In this document: positions 46,441-57,157 of the stretch, one piece after another
Layout: every line of letters starts with the position of its first letter
How positions within the stretch are numbered: position 1 is the stretch's first letter
Source of the DNA: Massilia pinisoli
GTDB taxonomy: Bacteria > Pseudomonadota > Gammaproteobacteria > Burkholderiales > Burkholderiaceae_D
Length of the DNA stretch: 64,000 nt
Assembly (NCBI RefSeq): GCF_024753285.1
Contig: NZ_JANUGW010000003.1
Location: 248,001-312,000 of the forward strand
Direction: 5' to 3'
Translations under genes and position numbers: made by a program
Notes under the pieces: model-generated
Databases searched by the model: none
What the model was told of the DNA's origin: nothing
What the model saw: the letters and a program-made list of their open reading frames with translations, nothing else

Positions 46441-48423
46441 CTACCGCAATAATCTACCTTCGGCGCGGGTCACGGCGTTCCCGGTCCCGCGCAACACCAC
46501 CACATCCCCCGCCCGCAGCACCGTCTCCGCCGTCGGCTCGATCCGGTCGTTACCCCGCCGCACGGCCGTGACTTCGGCGCCGACTTCGTCCAGTTCCAGG
46601 TCCGCGATGCTGCGCCCGACGGCGCCCGCATCGTCGCGCAGCGACACCGAGTGCAGGCGCACATAGCTGTGTTCCGTGCCGTCGGCGACGTCGCTGGCGC
46701 CGTGGAAGAAGCCGCGCAGCGACGCGTAGCGCTCGTCGCGCGCGGCCTGCACGCGGTGGACGACGCGGCGCAGCGGCACGCCCATCACGACGAGCGCGTG
46801 CGACGCGAGCATCAGGCTCGATTCCAACGCTTCCGGCACGACCTCGGTGGCGCCGGCCTTCTTCAGCACGTCGAGTTCGCGGTCGTCGTGCGCGCGCACG
46901 ATCACGGGCAGCTTCGGCGCCAGCTCGTGCACGAGGTGCAGCACCTTGACGGCCAGGCGCGTGTCGGCGAACGTGATCACGAGGGCGCTGGCGCGGTTGA
47001 TACCGGCCGCGATCAGCGCTTCTCGCCGCGTGCAGTCGCCGTATGACACGTTGATGCCCGCGGTGCGCGCTTCCTGCACGCGCTCGGGGTCGAGGTCGAG
47101 CGCGTACCACGGCAGCTTTTCTTCCGACAGCAACGTGGCCAGCGACTGGCCGCTGCGGCCGAAACCGGCGATGATCACGTGCTTCTGCGTGGCCATCGTG
47201 CGGCTCGCGATCTGCGTCAGCTGCAGCGACTGCAGCATCCATTCGTTCGCCGCGATCTTCATGACGAACTTGTCCATGTTGGCGATGACGAACGGCGCCG
47301 CCAGCATCGACAGCACCATCGACGCGAGTACCAGCTGGATCAGGAACGGGTCGATCAGCTTCGAGCCCGCCGCGAGGTTCAGCAGCACGAAGCCGAATTC
47401 GCCGGCCTGCGCGAGCGACAGGCCCGTGCGCATGGCGACGCCGTCGGACGAACCGAATGCCTTCGCCAGCAGGGCGATCAGCACGAATTTCAAGATGACG
47501 GGTAGAAGGAGCAGCATCAGCACGAGCGCCCAGTTCGCGAACACGAGCTTCACGTTCAGGAGCATGCCGATCGTGATGAAGAAGAGGCCCAGCAGCACGT
47601 CGCGGAACGGCTTGATGTCCTCTTCCACCTGGTGTTTGTACGGCGTCTCGGAGATCAGCATGCCGGCCACGAATGCGCCCAGCGCCAGCGACAGGCCCGC
47701 GTGTTCCGTGATCCAGGCGGCGCCCAGGGTCACGAGCAGCAGGTTCAGCATGAAGAGTTCCTGCGAGCGGCGCTTGACGACGACGTTGAACCACTTGCGC
47801 ATCACCATCTGGCCGAAGAACAGCAGCAGCGCCAGTACGGCCGCCGCCTTGACGCCCGCCCACGCGAGGGTCATCGCCAGTTCCTCGGGCGGCTTGGCCA
47901 GCGACGGGATCAGGATCAGCAGGGGAACGACGGCGAGGTCCTGGAACAGCAGGATGCCGATGATGCGGCGACCATGCTCGCTTTCCAGTTCCAGCCGCTC
48001 CGTCAGCAGCTTCGAGACGATGGCCGTCGACGACATCGCGAGCGCCCCGCCCAGGCCCAGCGCCGCCTGCCAGCCGATGTGCAGGGGTGGCGGCAGGTAG
48101 CGCGTCAGCAGCGACGCCAGCACGGTGATGGCGATCGTGAGCACGACCTGCGCGAGCCCGAGGCCGAACACGATGCGGCGCATGGCGCGCAGCTGGGCCA
48201 GCGAGAATTCCAGCCCGATCGAGAACATGAGGAAGACGACGCCGAATTCGGCCAGGCCCTGCGTCGTGGTACCGTTGTCGGCGAGGTTCAGCGCGTTCGG
48301 GCCGATCAGCACACCCACCGCCAGGTAGCCCAGCATGGGCGGCAAGTGCAGCATCCGGAACGCGACGACGCCGAGGACGGCGCTGCCCAGCAGGAGGAGG
48401 GTGAGTTCGAGGCCTGAGGTCAT
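46441..48423 (-). CDS. Kef-type monovalent cation:proton antiporter (CPA2)
   Basis: Protein of 660 residues. About twelve membrane helices occupy residues 5-385 (first LELTLLLLGSAVLGVV), with the CPA2 core LEFSLAQL region near 70. A RCK/TrkA-N domain starts near 413 (HVIIAGFGRSGQSLATLL), and a TrkA-C domain with VSLRDDAGAVGRSIADLEL ends the chain. This is the layout of KefB/KefC potassium-efflux systems; an ancillary KefF/KefG oxidoreductase is not encoded beside it, so glutathione-adduct gating is uncertain. It is divergent from kdsD. Confidence 0.9.
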   Translation of the reverse strand: MTSGLELTLLLLGSAVLGVVAFRMLHLPPMLGYLAVGVLIGPNALNLADNGTTTQGLAEFGVVFLMFSIGLEFSLAQLRAMRRIVFGLGLAQVVLTIAITVLASLLTRYLPPPLHIGWQAALGLGGALAMSSTAIVSKLLTERLELESEHGRRIIGILLFQDLAVVPLLILIPSLAKPPEELAMTLAWAGVKAAAVLALLLFFGQMVMRKWFNVVVKRRSQELFMLNLLLVTLGAAWITEHAGLSLALGAFVAGMLISETPYKHQVEEDIKPFRDVLLGLFFITIGMLLNVKLVFANWALVLMLLLLPVILKFVLIALLAKAFGSSDGVAMRTGLSLAQAGEFGFVLLNLAAGSKLIDPFLIQLVLASMVLSMLAAPFVIANMDKFVMKIAANEWMLQSLQLTQIASRTMATQKHVIIAGFGRSGQSLATLLSEEKLPWYALDLDPERVQEARTAGINVSYGDCTRREALIAAGINRASALVITFADTRLAVKVLHLVHELAPKLPVIVRAHDDRELDVLKKAGATEVVPEALESSLMLASHALVVMGVPLRRVVHRVQAARDERYASLRGFFHGASDVADGTEHSYVRLHSVSLRDDAGAVGRSIADLELDEVGAEVTAVRRGNDRIEPTAETVLRAGDVVVLRGTGNAVTRAEGRLLR

Positions 48424-48508
48424 GCGGAGCGACGGCGAGGTCCCGGAAATATGTTGTTTGTTACGTCTGGCAAGTTTTTTGCTTTCTCAATTCGGATATA
48501 CTTTGGTT

Positions 48509-49531
48509 ATGAGTGTAACCGATGAAAAAATAATGCTGACAAGTTTTAACGACGCCCAGGCGCGCCGGGCGCTGGAACTGGCCCGCGAGGCGCTGGACGT
48601 GGAAGGCGAGGCGATCCGCAAGCTGTCCGCGCGCCTCGACCGCGACGACAGCGTGCCGCGCGCCGTCGCGCTGATGATGGCGTGCAAGGGCCGCGTCGTC
48701 GTGTCGGGCATGGGCAAGTCGGGCCACATCGGCCGCAAGATTGCAGCGACGTTGGCATCGACGGGCACCCCCGCGCTGTTCCTGCACCCCGGCGAAGCCG
48801 CGCACGGCGACCTCGGCATGGTGACCTCGCAGGACGTCCTGATCGCCATCTCGTATTCGGGCGAGAGCAGCGAACTGGCCATCGTGATCCCGGCCGTCAA
48901 GCGGATGGGCGTGCCCGTCATCGCCATCACGGGCAAGCCGGAATCGAGCCTCGCGCTGGCGGCCGACGTGCACCTGGACGTCTCCGTCGAGAAGGAAGCC
49001 TGTCCGCTGAACCTGGCGCCCACCGCCAGCACCACGGCCACGCTCGCGCTGGGCGATGCGCTGGCCGTTGCGCTGCTCGAGCTGCGCGGCTTCAAGTCGG
49101 ACGATTTCGCACGCTCGCACCCGGGCGGCGCGCTCGGGCGGCGCCTGCTCACGCACGTGCGCGACGTGATGCGCAGCGGCGACGCCGTGCCGAAGGTCAA
49201 ACCCGACGCGCTCCTCACCGACGCGCTGCTGGAAATCTCGCACAAGGGCATGGGCATGACGGCCATCGTCGACGATGGCGGCCGTCCCGTCGGCGTGTTC
49301 ACGGACGGCGACCTGCGCCGCCTGATCGAGAAAGTCCAGGATTTTTCCAAGCTCGTGATCCGCGACGTGATGCACGCGAACCCGCGCCGCGTCCATCCGG
49401 AACAGCTGGCGGTGGATGCCGTCGCCGTGATGGAAGAATTCCGCATCAACCAGATGCTCGTCGTGGACGCCAGCGACGTGCTGGTGGGCGCGCTGCACAT
49501 CCACGACCTCACGCGCGCCAAGGTGATCTGA
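48509..49531 (+). CDS. kdsD: D-arabinose 5-phosphate isomerase KdsD (KpsF family)
   Basis: Protein of 340 residues that converts ribulose 5-phosphate to arabinose 5-phosphate, the first step to Kdo of lipopolysaccharide. A SIS domain spans about 40-190 (VVVSGMGKSGHIGRKIA, ISYSGESSEL, TASTTATLALGDA), followed by two CBS domains at about 210-340. The start at 48509 lacks a strong ribosome site; the next ATG is nine codons further. It overlaps kdsC by one base (TGATG) and opens the Kdo/Lpt/rpoN cluster. Confidence 0.93.
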   Translation: MSVTDEKIMLTSFNDAQARRALELAREALDVEGEAIRKLSARLDRDDSVPRAVALMMACKGRVVVSGMGKSGHIGRKIAATLASTGTPALFLHPGEAAHGDLGMVTSQDVLIAISYSGESSELAIVIPAVKRMGVPVIAITGKPESSLALAADVHLDVSVEKEACPLNLAPTASTTATLALGDALAVALLELRGFKSDDFARSHPGGALGRRLLTHVRDVMRSGDAVPKVKPDALLTDALLEISHKGMGMTAIVDDGGRPVGVFTDGDLRRLIEKVQDFSKLVIRDVMHANPRRVHPEQLAVDAVAVMEEFRINQMLVVDASDVLVGALHIHDLTRAKVI

Positions 49532-50064
49532 TGGTGACGCCACTCGCACACATGGAGCGCGCCGCGCGCGTGAAGGTCATGATCTTCGACGTCGACGGCG
49601 TCCTCACGGACGGCAGCCTGACGTATGGCCCGGACGGCGAAGTGACGAAGACGTTCTACGTGCTGGACGGCCTCGGCATCCAGCTGCTGAATAAAACGGG
49701 CGTGCAGACCGCGATCATCAGCGCGCGCACGTCGCCGATCGTCATCAAGCGCGCCGCCGACCTCGGGATCACGCACGTGTTCCAGGGCCAGCACGACAAG
49801 CGCCTCGCGTTCGCCGACCTGCTGGCGAAGACCGGCGTGACGGCGGAGGAGTGCGGCTACATCGGCGACGACGTCATCGACCTGCCGCTGTTCACCCGCG
49901 TGGGCTTTGCGGTCACGGTGCCGAGCGGGCATCCGGAAGTGCAGCACCGCGCCCATTACGTGACGAAGAATCCGGGCGGCCGCGGCGCCGTGCGCGAAGT
50001 CTGCGACATGGTGATGCGTGCCCGTGGCACCTACGAACAGGCGCTTGCGCCTTACTTCGGATAA
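49531..50064 (+). CDS. kdsC: Kdo 8-phosphate phosphatase KdsC
   Basis: Protein of 177 residues, a HAD phosphatase with the nucleophile motif DVDGVLTDG at 20-28, ISAR at 61-64 and the Mg-binding GDDVIDLPL near 113-121. It lacks a large cap domain, like other tetrameric C0 HAD enzymes. It acts after Kdo 8-P synthase. Translationally coupled to kdsD. Confidence 0.94.
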   Translation: MVTPLAHMERAARVKVMIFDVDGVLTDGSLTYGPDGEVTKTFYVLDGLGIQLLNKTGVQTAIISARTSPIVIKRAADLGITHVFQGQHDKRLAFADLLAKTGVTAEECGYIGDDVIDLPLFTRVGFAVTVPSGHPEVQHRAHYVTKNPGGRGAVREVCDMVMRARGTYEQALAPYFG

Positions 50065-50071
50065 CAGAGAT

Positions 50072-50674
50072 ATGGCTGCCGCAAGCTACAAGCGTACCGC
50101 GCACCGCTGGCGCCTGCTCCTGCTGATGCTGTTCGCCGTGTTCTGCGCGTTCGGCAGCTTCTGGCTCGTGCAGGTGATGCAGGGCGACGACAACACGCCG
50201 GGCACCGGCGCGGGCAACGAGCCGGACTACATCATCGACAACTTCAGCTGGGTGCGCATGTCGGAAGCGGGCAAGCCGCGCTACGTGATCTCGGGCGACC
50301 GCCTGACGCATCGCCCGGCCGACAACACGGCCCTCGTCGACAAGCCGGTCGTGCAGAACCTGACGACCGACCATCCGCCGATGACGATGACGGCCGAGCG
50401 CGCGCTCGTCAGCCAGAACCAGAACCAGATCGACCTGACGGGCAACGTCGACATCCAGCGCCCGGCCGGCACCGATTCGCAGCCGCTGCGCATCCGCACG
50501 CAGGCGCTGACCGTGCTGCCGGACGAGGACATCGTCAAGACCGACCAGCCGATCGACATGAAGCTGGGCGCGTCGTCCGTCAACGGTGTCGGCATGCTCG
50601 CCAATAACGCCACGCAGCAAGTGCACCTGGGCGGACGCGGCCAGATCATCTATCCGCCGCGCGCCTCGCGCTGA
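50072..50674 (+). CDS. lptC: LPS export protein LptC
   Basis: Protein of 200 residues with one N-terminal membrane helix at about 13-35 and a periplasmic beta-jellyroll. The [23 protein letters not shown] region and LTGNVDIQR are typical. It links the LptB2FG transporter in the inner membrane to LptA. It is seven bases downstream of kdsC. Confidence 0.92.
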   Translation: MAAASYKRTAHRWRLLLLMLFAVFCAFGSFWLVQVMQGDDNTPGTGAGNEPDYIIDNFSWVRMSEAGKPRYVISGDRLTHRPADNTALVDKPVVQNLTTDHPPMTMTAERALVSQNQNQIDLTGNVDIQRPAGTDSQPLRIRTQALTVLPDEDIVKTDQPIDMKLGASSVNGVGMLANNATQQVHLGGRGQIIYPPRASR

Positions 50675-50700
50675 CGCCCTCAATAACAAGGACGAGATCC

Positions 50701-51300
50701 ATGAAAAAATACCTTGCCGTCGCCATCCTGTCGCTTGCCTCGCTGTCCGCGTGGGCCGAGCGCGCGGATTCGCTGAAGCAGGCCATCATCAAGTTCGACA
50801 CGCTGGACGTGGACGAGGTCAACCAGACGCGCATCCTGACCGGCAACGTCGTGCTCACGCGCGGCACCCTGACGCTGAAGTCCGACAAGGCCGTGCTGAA
50901 GGAATCGCCGGAAGGCTATATGAGCGTCGTGCTGACGGCGAACGCGGGCAAGACCGCGAGCTTCCGCCAGAAGCGCGACGGCGGCCCGGACCTGTGGGTC
51001 GAGGGCCAGGCCGAGCGCATCGAATACGACGAGCGCACGGAAATCGTGAAGCTGTTCTCGAACGCCATCGTCAGGCAGCTCGAGAACGGACGCCTGTCGA
51101 GCGAAGTCGATGGCGCCTTCATCTCCTACGACAACCGCACCGAGGTCGCGAACGTGCGCAACGACGCCAGCGGCCAGACCAAGCCGGGCCAGGGCCGCAA
51201 CACCTTGATCATCGCGCCGCGCCGCACGACGGCACCGGCAGCACCCGGCGCCCCTGCTGCGGCCGCCCCTGCCGCCGCCGCACCGGCGGGCAAGCAATGA
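50701..51300 (+). CDS. lptA: LPS transport periplasmic protein LptA
   Basis: Protein of 199 residues with a Sec signal ending AWA at residue 19. The OstA-type jellyroll follows, with the pattern [23 protein letters not shown] and [14 protein letters not shown]. The last 35 residues are a disordered Ala/Pro tail, uncommon in the shorter enterobacterial form. It bridges LptC and LptDE across the periplasm. Confidence 0.93.
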   Translation: MKKYLAVAILSLASLSAWAERADSLKQAIIKFDTLDVDEVNQTRILTGNVVLTRGTLTLKSDKAVLKESPEGYMSVVLTANAGKTASFRQKRDGGPDLWVEGQAERIEYDERTEIVKLFSNAIVRQLENGRLSSEVDGAFISYDNRTEVANVRNDASGQTKPGQGRNTLIIAPRRTTAPAAPGAPAAAAPAAAAPAGKQ

Positions 51301-51314
51301 GGGAGGCCGGCACG

Positions 51315-52091
51315 ATGGACACGAGCACGCAAACCGCGCCCGTCGAATGCGGCGGCAGCACGCTGGTCGTCAAGGGACTGCAGAAGAGCTACGGCAAGCG
51401 CCTCGTGGTGCGCGACGTGTCGCTGCAGGTCGCCTGCGGCGAAGTCGTCGGCCTGCTGGGCCCGAACGGCGCCGGCAAGACGACGTCGTTCTACATGATC
51501 GTCGGCCTCGTGCCGTCGGACGCGGGCAACATCGACATCAACGGCACCGATGTCACGAGCCTGCCGATCCACCGGCGCGCGCTGCTCGGGCTGTCGTACC
51601 TGCCGCAGGAAGCGTCCGTGTTCCGCAAGCTGACGGTCGAAGAAAACATCCGCGCCGTGCTGGAACTGCAGCGCGAAAACGGCAAGCCGCTGACGAAGGC
51701 GCGCATCGCCGAGCGCCTCGACGAGCTGCTGGCCGAGCTGCAGATCGAGAAGCTGCGCGAAAACCCCGCGCTGTCGCTGTCGGGCGGCGAGCGCCGGCGC
51801 GTGGAGATCGCGCGCGCGCTCGCGACGAACCCGCGCTTCGTGCTGCTGGACGAGCCGTTCGCCGGCGTCGACCCGATCGCCGTGATCGAGATCCAGCGCA
51901 TCGTGCGCTTCCTGAAGGAGCGCGGCATCGGCGTGCTGATCACGGACCATAACGTGCGCGAGACGCTGGGCATCTGCGACCGCGCCTACATCATCAACCA
52001 GGGCGCGGTGCTCGCGTCGGGCCGGCCCGACGACATCATCGCCAACGAATCGGTCCGCCGCGTCTACCTGGGCGAACACTTCCGAATGTAG
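51315..52091 (+). CDS. lptB: LPS export ABC ATPase LptB
   Basis: Protein of 258 residues from the ATG at 51315, with GGGAGG eight bases upstream; an in-frame ATG at 51297 overlapping the lptA stop is an alternative. Walker [10 protein letters not shown], signature [15 protein letters not shown], Walker [14 protein letters not shown] and the switch ITDHNV are intact. It powers LPS extraction with LptF and LptG, which are encoded elsewhere. Confidence 0.96.
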   Translation: MDTSTQTAPVECGGSTLVVKGLQKSYGKRLVVRDVSLQVACGEVVGLLGPNGAGKTTSFYMIVGLVPSDAGNIDINGTDVTSLPIHRRALLGLSYLPQEASVFRKLTVEENIRAVLELQRENGKPLTKARIAERLDELLAELQIEKLRENPALSLSGGERRRVEIARALATNPRFVLLDEPFAGVDPIAVIEIQRIVRFLKERGIGVLITDHNVRETLGICDRAYIINQGAVLASGRPDDIIANESVRRVYLGEHFRM

Positions 52092-52093
52092 AC

Positions 52094-53599
52094 ATGAAAC
52101 AGACGCTGCAACTCAAGACTTCACAGCATCTCGCACTGACGCCGCAGCTGCAGCAGTCGATCCGCCTGCTGCAGCTGTCCACGCTCGAGCTGCACCAGGA
52201 AATCGAACAGGTGCTGAGCGAGAACCCGCTGCTCGAACGGCTCGACGATCCGCTCGACCGCTCCGTGCGTCTGCTGGCCGACGGCGCCATCAACAGCGCG
52301 CCGTCTTCGCAGGCGGGCGAGGCGCCGGCCGCGCAGGGTTCGGGCGAGGAGGGCGGGGCGCCCGCCGAGGGCGGCAATGGCGAGGCCGGTGCCGATGCCG
52401 GCGGCGACAGCGGCGCGGAGGGCGGCAGCGAGGGCGACTCGGGCGACTGGGGCGAAGGCAGCCGCAGCAGCGGCAGCGGCGGGGACGACGAGGATGGCCG
52501 TCCGCAGCTGGAAGCGAGCCCCGTCACGTTGCGCGAGCATTTGATGGAACAAGTGCGCATGACGTGCTGCGCCGCGCGCGACTGCGCGCTCGTGGAACTG
52601 GTCGTCGACGCGCTGGACGACAACGGCTACCTGGAAGAGCCGCTGGAAGACATCCACGCGCGCATGCCGGCCGAGCTGGAGATCGACTTCGAGGAATTGC
52701 GTACGGCGCTGGCCCTCGTGCAAAGCATGGACCCGCCCGGCGTCGGCGCGCGCAGCGCGGCCGAATGCCTGGCGCTGCAGATCCGCCGCATGCCCGGCGT
52801 GCCGCTCGTCACGCGGCGCATGGCGCTCGTCATCGTCGAGAAATACCTGACGTGGTTCGCGCAGCGCGAGTTCAACAAGCTCAAAAAGGCGCTCGACTGC
52901 GACGACGAAGACCTGCGGGAAGCCCAGGCCGTGATCCGCCAATGCAACCCGCATCCGGGCGCGGAGTTCGCGTCGGACGTCTCCGATTTCGTCGTGCCCG
53001 ACGTGATCGTGCGGCGCGCCAAGGATGGCTGGAGCGTGCAGCTGAATCCGGAAGTGATGCCGCGCCTGCGCGTGAACAGCCTGTATGCGTCGCTGATGAA
53101 GCAGGGCAAATCGGAAAGCCAGCTGGGTGCACAGTTGCAGGAAGCTAAGTGGCTTATCAAGAACATGCGCCAGCGCTTCGATACGATCCTGCGTGTGGCC
53201 CAGGCAATTGTCGATCGCCAGCGCAACTTTTTTTCCCATGGCGCAGTGGCGATGCGGCCCCTTGTTTTACGTGAGATAGCTGATACACTAGGTCTACACG
53301 AGAGCACTATTTCTCGAGTCACAACTCAGAAATACATGCTGACCCCGCACGGCATGTTCGAGTTGAAGTATTTCTTCGGGAGTCACGTTGCCACCGAAGC
53401 GGGAGGCGAAGCATCGTCGACGGCAATACGGGCCCTCATCGTACAACTCACAGGAGCAGAAGACCCCAAGAACCCTTTATCCGACAGCAAGATCGCGGAG
53501 ATGCTAGGGGAACAGGGAATGGTTATCGCGCGGCGCACGGTCGCCAAGTACCGTGAGGCGCTGAAGATCCCTCCCGTCAGTCTCCGCAAATCACTGTAG
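52094..53599 (+). CDS. rpoN: RNA polymerase sigma-54 factor RpoN
   Basis: Protein of 501 residues. Region I, rich in Gln and Leu, occupies about 1-50 ([21 protein letters not shown]) and binds activators. Region II, about 70-155, is an unusually long Gly/Asp/Glu/Ser-rich linker. The core-binding and HTH domains follow, and the RpoN box [10 protein letters not shown] lies at 479-488. It starts two bases after lptB. It should serve nitrogen, motility and other activator-dependent promoters. Confidence 0.96.
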   Translation: MKQTLQLKTSQHLALTPQLQQSIRLLQLSTLELHQEIEQVLSENPLLERLDDPLDRSVRLLADGAINSAPSSQAGEAPAAQGSGEEGGAPAEGGNGEAGADAGGDSGAEGGSEGDSGDWGEGSRSSGSGGDDEDGRPQLEASPVTLREHLMEQVRMTCCAARDCALVELVVDALDDNGYLEEPLEDIHARMPAELEIDFEELRTALALVQSMDPPGVGARSAAECLALQIRRMPGVPLVTRRMALVIVEKYLTWFAQREFNKLKKALDCDDEDLREAQAVIRQCNPHPGAEFASDVSDFVVPDVIVRRAKDGWSVQLNPEVMPRLRVNSLYASLMKQGKSESQLGAQLQEAKWLIKNMRQRFDTILRVAQAIVDRQRNFFSHGAVAMRPLVLREIADTLGLHESTISRVTTQKYMLTPHGMFELKYFFGSHVATEAGGEASSTAIRALIVQLTGAEDPKNPLSDSKIAEMLGEQGMVIARRTVAKYREALKIPPVSLRKSL

Positions 53600-53671
53600 C
53601 AAGCTCTTGCAACAACACTGTCCCAGTGCGCTGCGCGCGCACGGTGGCAATGCATCTTCAAAGGAGTGTGT

Positions 53672-54031
53672 ATGAATCTCACTATCAGCGGACATCATCT
53701 CGATGTAACCCCAGCAATTCGAGAGTACGTACAGAACAAGCTTGAACGCATCACCCGCCATTTCGATCAAGTGATCGATTCCCACGTCATCCTCTGCATC
53801 GACAATCTCACCGAGAAAGAAAAACGCCAGAAAGCCGAGATCAACCTGCGTCTCGCGGGCAAGATCGTCCATGTCGCCAGTGCCGCGCACGACTTATACG
53901 CCGCGATCGACATGTTGATGGACCGCCTGGACCGCCAGGTCGTCAAATACAAGCAAATGCTCAAGGATCATGACAACGCGTGTATCAAGCGTATGTCCGA
54001 AGGTGGGGAGGAAGAGCCCGCCGCGGCGTAA
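53672..54031 (+). CDS. hpf: ribosome hibernation promoting factor HPF
   Basis: Protein of 119 residues from the ATG at 53672, preceded by AAGGAG. It is the short type with only the N-terminal HPF/YfiA domain (MNLTISGHHLDVTPAIREYVQNKL, then KAEINLRLAGKIVHVAS). It binds the 30S subunit and dimerises or silences ribosomes in stationary phase. Its usual place is directly after rpoN, as here. A terminator follows. Confidence 0.95.
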   Translation: MNLTISGHHLDVTPAIREYVQNKLERITRHFDQVIDSHVILCIDNLTEKEKRQKAEINLRLAGKIVHVASAAHDLYAAIDMLMDRLDRQVVKYKQMLKDHDNACIKRMSEGGEEEPAAA

Positions 54032-54060
54032 CGCCACGCGTGCAGTAGCACCAAGGAGTG

Positions 54061-54089
54061 AAGGGCGCATCGGCGCCCTTTTCGTTTTT
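54061..54089 (+). terminator. intrinsic terminator after hpf
   Basis: An eight-base perfect stem, AAGGGCGC and GCGCCCTT, with a four-base loop is followed by TTCGTTTTT. It lies 30 bases past the hpf stop and should end the kdsD-to-hpf transcript. Confidence 0.85.
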
Positions 54090-54160
54090 CTGGCCGCCCT
54101 TTTCTGGCTTATCTACGGGCGTTATACAATGCGGCTCTCATTATTCAAACAACAAGAGAC

Positions 54161-55255
54161 ATGACCGACTACGTACGCACGCGGGTTGCCAACCGCACCG
54201 GCATCATCGCCCTGGACCGTCCGAAGGCCTTGAACTCGCTGTCGCTGGACATGGTCCGCGCGCTGACGGGCACGCTGCTGGCCTGGCGCGACGACGCGGG
54301 CATCGATGCCGTCGTCATCACGAGCACGAGCGAGAAGGCGCTGTGCGCCGGCGGCGACATCCGCTTCTTCCACGAAGCCGGCCGCGCCACGCCGCAGACG
54401 GGCAGCCCGCTGCTGGAAGATTTCTTCACCGAAGAATACGCGCTCAATCATCTGATTCATTTTTATCCGAAGCCGTACATCGCGCTGATGGACGGCGTCG
54501 TGATGGGCGGCGGCATGGGCATCGCGCAGGGCGGCCCCGGCTGCGGCCTGCGCATCGTGACGGAGCGCTCGAAGATCGCCATGCCCGAGGTGAACATCGG
54601 CCTGTTCCCGGACGTGGGCGGCAGCCACTTCCTGTCGCATGCGCCGGGCCGGCTCGGCCACTATCTCGGCGTGACCGGCGTGACGATCGGCGCGGCCGAT
54701 GCCATCTACGTGGGCCTCGCCGACGTGTTCGTGCCGAGCGCGCACCTGGATGCGCTGCGCGCCCTGATCGATGCGACGCCGGGCGCCGGGCTGCCTGCCG
54801 CGATCCGCACGTTCGCGGCGCCGTTCGCGCCCGACGCCGGCGAACTCGCGGCGCAGCGCGAGACGATCGACCGCCACTTCGGCGCGGACTCCGTCGCGGC
54901 CGTGATGGCGTCGCTGGAAGCGGATGCGAGCCCGTTCGCGCAAAAGACGCTGGCCACGCTGCGCCAGCGCTCGCCGCTGATGATGTCCGTGACGCGCGAG
55001 ATGCTCGTGCGCGGCGAAAGCCTCGGCGTGGCGGACTGCCTGCGCATGGAGCGCTCGCTCGTGCGCCGCACGTTCGAGCATGGCGAAGTGCTGGAGGGCG
55101 TGCGCGCGCTCGTGATCGACAAGGACAATGCGCCGCGCTGGAATCCGCCGCAGCTGGCCGACGTTACACCGGAAATGGTCGCGTGGTTCTTCGCGCCCGT
55201 GTGGCCTGCGCACGCGCATCCGCTGCACGGCCTGCGCGATCCGGCCGGGGCGTGA
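54161..55255 (+). CDS. enoyl-CoA hydratase/isomerase family, 3-hydroxyisobutyryl-CoA hydrolase type
   Basis: Protein of 364 residues in the crotonase fold. The oxyanion segments ALCAGGDIRFF near 61-71 and GVVMGGGMGIA near 112-122 and the catalytic glutamate in MPEVNIGLFPDVGGSHFL near 140-157 match the HIBCH subgroup, as does the length. It probably works in valine breakdown, cleaving 3-hydroxyisobutyryl-CoA. It is not part of the usual rpoN neighbourhood and stands between hpf and the convergent rapZ. Confidence 0.85.
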   Translation: MTDYVRTRVANRTGIIALDRPKALNSLSLDMVRALTGTLLAWRDDAGIDAVVITSTSEKALCAGGDIRFFHEAGRATPQTGSPLLEDFFTEEYALNHLIHFYPKPYIALMDGVVMGGGMGIAQGGPGCGLRIVTERSKIAMPEVNIGLFPDVGGSHFLSHAPGRLGHYLGVTGVTIGAADAIYVGLADVFVPSAHLDALRALIDATPGAGLPAAIRTFAAPFAPDAGELAAQRETIDRHFGADSVAAVMASLEADASPFAQKTLATLRQRSPLMMSVTREMLVRGESLGVADCLRMERSLVRRTFEHGEVLEGVRALVIDKDNAPRWNPPQLADVTPEMVAWFFAPVWPAHAHPLHGLRDPAGA

Positions 55256-55269
55256 TCACGCCCGCGGCA

Positions 55270-56133
55270 TCACGGCTGCTCGCGATGCCGCACGACGACC
55301 CGTTCCGTGTCGCCGAAATACGCGCCAAGGCGCTCCGCCATGTACACGGACCGGTGCTGCCCGCCCGTGCAGCCGACGGCCACCGTGAGGTAGCTGCGGT
55401 TGTCCTTCTTGAACGACGGCAGCCACTTGGCGATGAACGCGCGGATGTCGGACAGCAGCTCGGCTGCCTGCGGCTGCGCGTCGAGGAAGGCGATCACGGG
55501 GGCGTCCTTGCCGTTCAGCGGGCGCAGCGTCTGGTCGTAATAGGGGTTCGGCACGGCGCGCACGTCGAACACGAAGTCGGCGTCGAGCGGCACGCCGCGC
55601 TTGAACGCGAACGATTCGAAGTACAGCGTCAGCGGCGCGTACGTGACCTCGGCCAATTCCTTGACCCACGCGCGCAGCTTGTTGGCCGACAGTTCGGACG
55701 TGTCGATCACATGGCCCATCTTTTCGATCTGGCCGAGACGGTCGCGTTCTTCCGAAATGCATTCGATCAGCGTGCGGCGCGACGCCGGATTCTCGCCCGG
55801 CCGCAGCTCGTGCGACAGCGGATGGCTGCGCCGCGTCTCGGAAAAGCGTGCGACGAGCGAGTGCGTGCTGGCGGTCAGGAAGATCACCTTGACCTGGTGA
55901 CCATCCTCGCGCAAGGTGGCCACCGTCGTCGGCAACTCGGCCAGCGATTCGGCGCTGCGCGCGTCGACGGCGACGGCGATGCGCTTGGTCTCGCCGCCGT
56001 CCATCGTGCCGACGAGGGCCGGCAGCAGCGCGGGCGGCAGGTTGTCGACGCAGTAGTAGCCTGCGTCTTCGAGGACGTTCAGGGCGACGGATTTACCGGA
56101 GCCCGAGATACCGGTGATGAGTAGGATGCGCAT
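55270..56133 (-). CDS. rapZ: RNase adapter / nucleotide-binding protein RapZ
   Basis: Protein of 287 residues. Walker A GISGSGKS at 8-15, Walker B-like [10 protein letters not shown], and the conserved C-terminal domain with [12 protein letters not shown] and [19 protein letters not shown] are complete. In E. coli it directs GlmY/GlmZ small RNAs to RNase E; its role in betaproteobacteria, where those RNAs are not general, is less clear. The ATG at 56133 is the family start; the open frame extends 22 codons upstream. Confidence 0.94.
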   Translation of the reverse strand: MRILLITGISGSGKSVALNVLEDAGYYCVDNLPPALLPALVGTMDGGETKRIAVAVDARSAESLAELPTTVATLREDGHQVKVIFLTASTHSLVARFSETRRSHPLSHELRPGENPASRRTLIECISEERDRLGQIEKMGHVIDTSELSANKLRAWVKELAEVTYAPLTLYFESFAFKRGVPLDADFVFDVRAVPNPYYDQTLRPLNGKDAPVIAFLDAQPQAAELLSDIRAFIAKWLPSFKKDNRSYLTVAVGCTGGQHRSVYMAERLGAYFGDTERVVVRHREQP

Positions 56134-56206
56134 GCGCCGATGATAGCACCGGCGCGTATTTGCCGCATCGCACAAGCCGTATGGATGAGGTCTTTGCAAC
56201 AGCGCG

Positions 56207-57142
56207 TCAGTCGCTGGACATTGCCTGACGTTGACGTTCCATGAACTCCTGCAGCGTATCGATCCCGCGCAGCTGCAGGATCGTATTGCGCACTGCAGCT
56301 TCGAGCAGCACGGCGATGTTGCGGCCGGCCGCGACGGGAATGACGACCTTGCGGATCGGCAGACCCAGCACGTCCTCGGTGGGGAAGTGGAACGGCAGGC
56401 GTTCGACTTCTTCGTCCAGCGCGCCGCGCTTGACGAGGTGGACGATCAGTTTTAACCGCATCTTGCGGCGCACCGCCGTCTCGCCGAAGATCGCCTTGAT
56501 GTCGAGCAGGCCAAGGCCGCGCACTTCCAAGAGGTTCTGCAGCAGGGGCGGGCAGCGGCCCTCGATCATGTTCGGGGCGATGCGCGAAAACTCCACGGCG
56601 TCGTCGGCGACGAGGCCGTGCGAGCGCGAGATCAGTTCCAGGCCCAGCTCGCTCTTGCCGAGGCCGGAGTCGCCCGTGATCAGCACGCCCACGCCTAGCA
56701 CGTCCATGAACACGCCGTGCATGATGACGCGCTGCGCCAGCTTCTTCGACAGGTACACGCGCAGGTAGTCGATCACCTGCGCGGCCGGCAGCGGCGTCGA
56801 GAACAGCGGGATGTTCTGCTCGTCGCAGATGGCGAGGATGTCGGGCGGCGTGTCGAGGCCTTGCGCGATGAACAGCGCCGGCGGGCCGCCCGCGATCAGT
56901 TCGCTGATCACGTGGCTGCGCGAGCCGGATTTCAAACGCTGGTAGTAATTCAGTTCCTGGTGGCCGAACACCTGCATGCGGCCCGGGTGGATCAGGTTCA
57001 GGTGGCCGACCTGGTCCGCGGCGGAGACGGCGTCGCCCGAGATCTGGCGTTCGCCGCCCGGGAATCCGGCAAACCAGCCCAGTTGCAGGCTGTCGCGGTT
57101 GTCGTCGTACAGCCGTTGGATGGTCAGCGGGGTTTGCAGCAT
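56207..57142 (-). CDS. hprK: HPr kinase/phosphorylase HprK
   Basis: Protein of 311 residues. The C-terminal kinase domain has Walker A GDSGLGKS at 157-164, His142 in [10 protein letters not shown], and the signature with [10 protein letters not shown]. It phosphorylates HPr on Ser and removes that phosphate, here in a PTS that regulates rather than transports sugar. It lies between ptsN and rapZ, the standard betaproteobacterial grouping, 15 bases after ptsN. Confidence 0.95.
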   Translation of the reverse strand: MLQTPLTIQRLYDDNRDSLQLGWFAGFPGGERQISGDAVSAADQVGHLNLIHPGRMQVFGHQELNYYQRLKSGSRSHVISELIAGGPPALFIAQGLDTPPDILAICDEQNIPLFSTPLPAAQVIDYLRVYLSKKLAQRVIMHGVFMDVLGVGVLITGDSGLGKSELGLELISRSHGLVADDAVEFSRIAPNMIEGRCPPLLQNLLEVRGLGLLDIKAIFGETAVRRKMRLKLIVHLVKRGALDEEVERLPFHFPTEDVLGLPIRKVVIPVAAGRNIAVLLEAAVRNTILQLRGIDTLQEFMERQRQAMSSD

Positions 57143-57157
57143 GTTCGCTTTCGCAGG

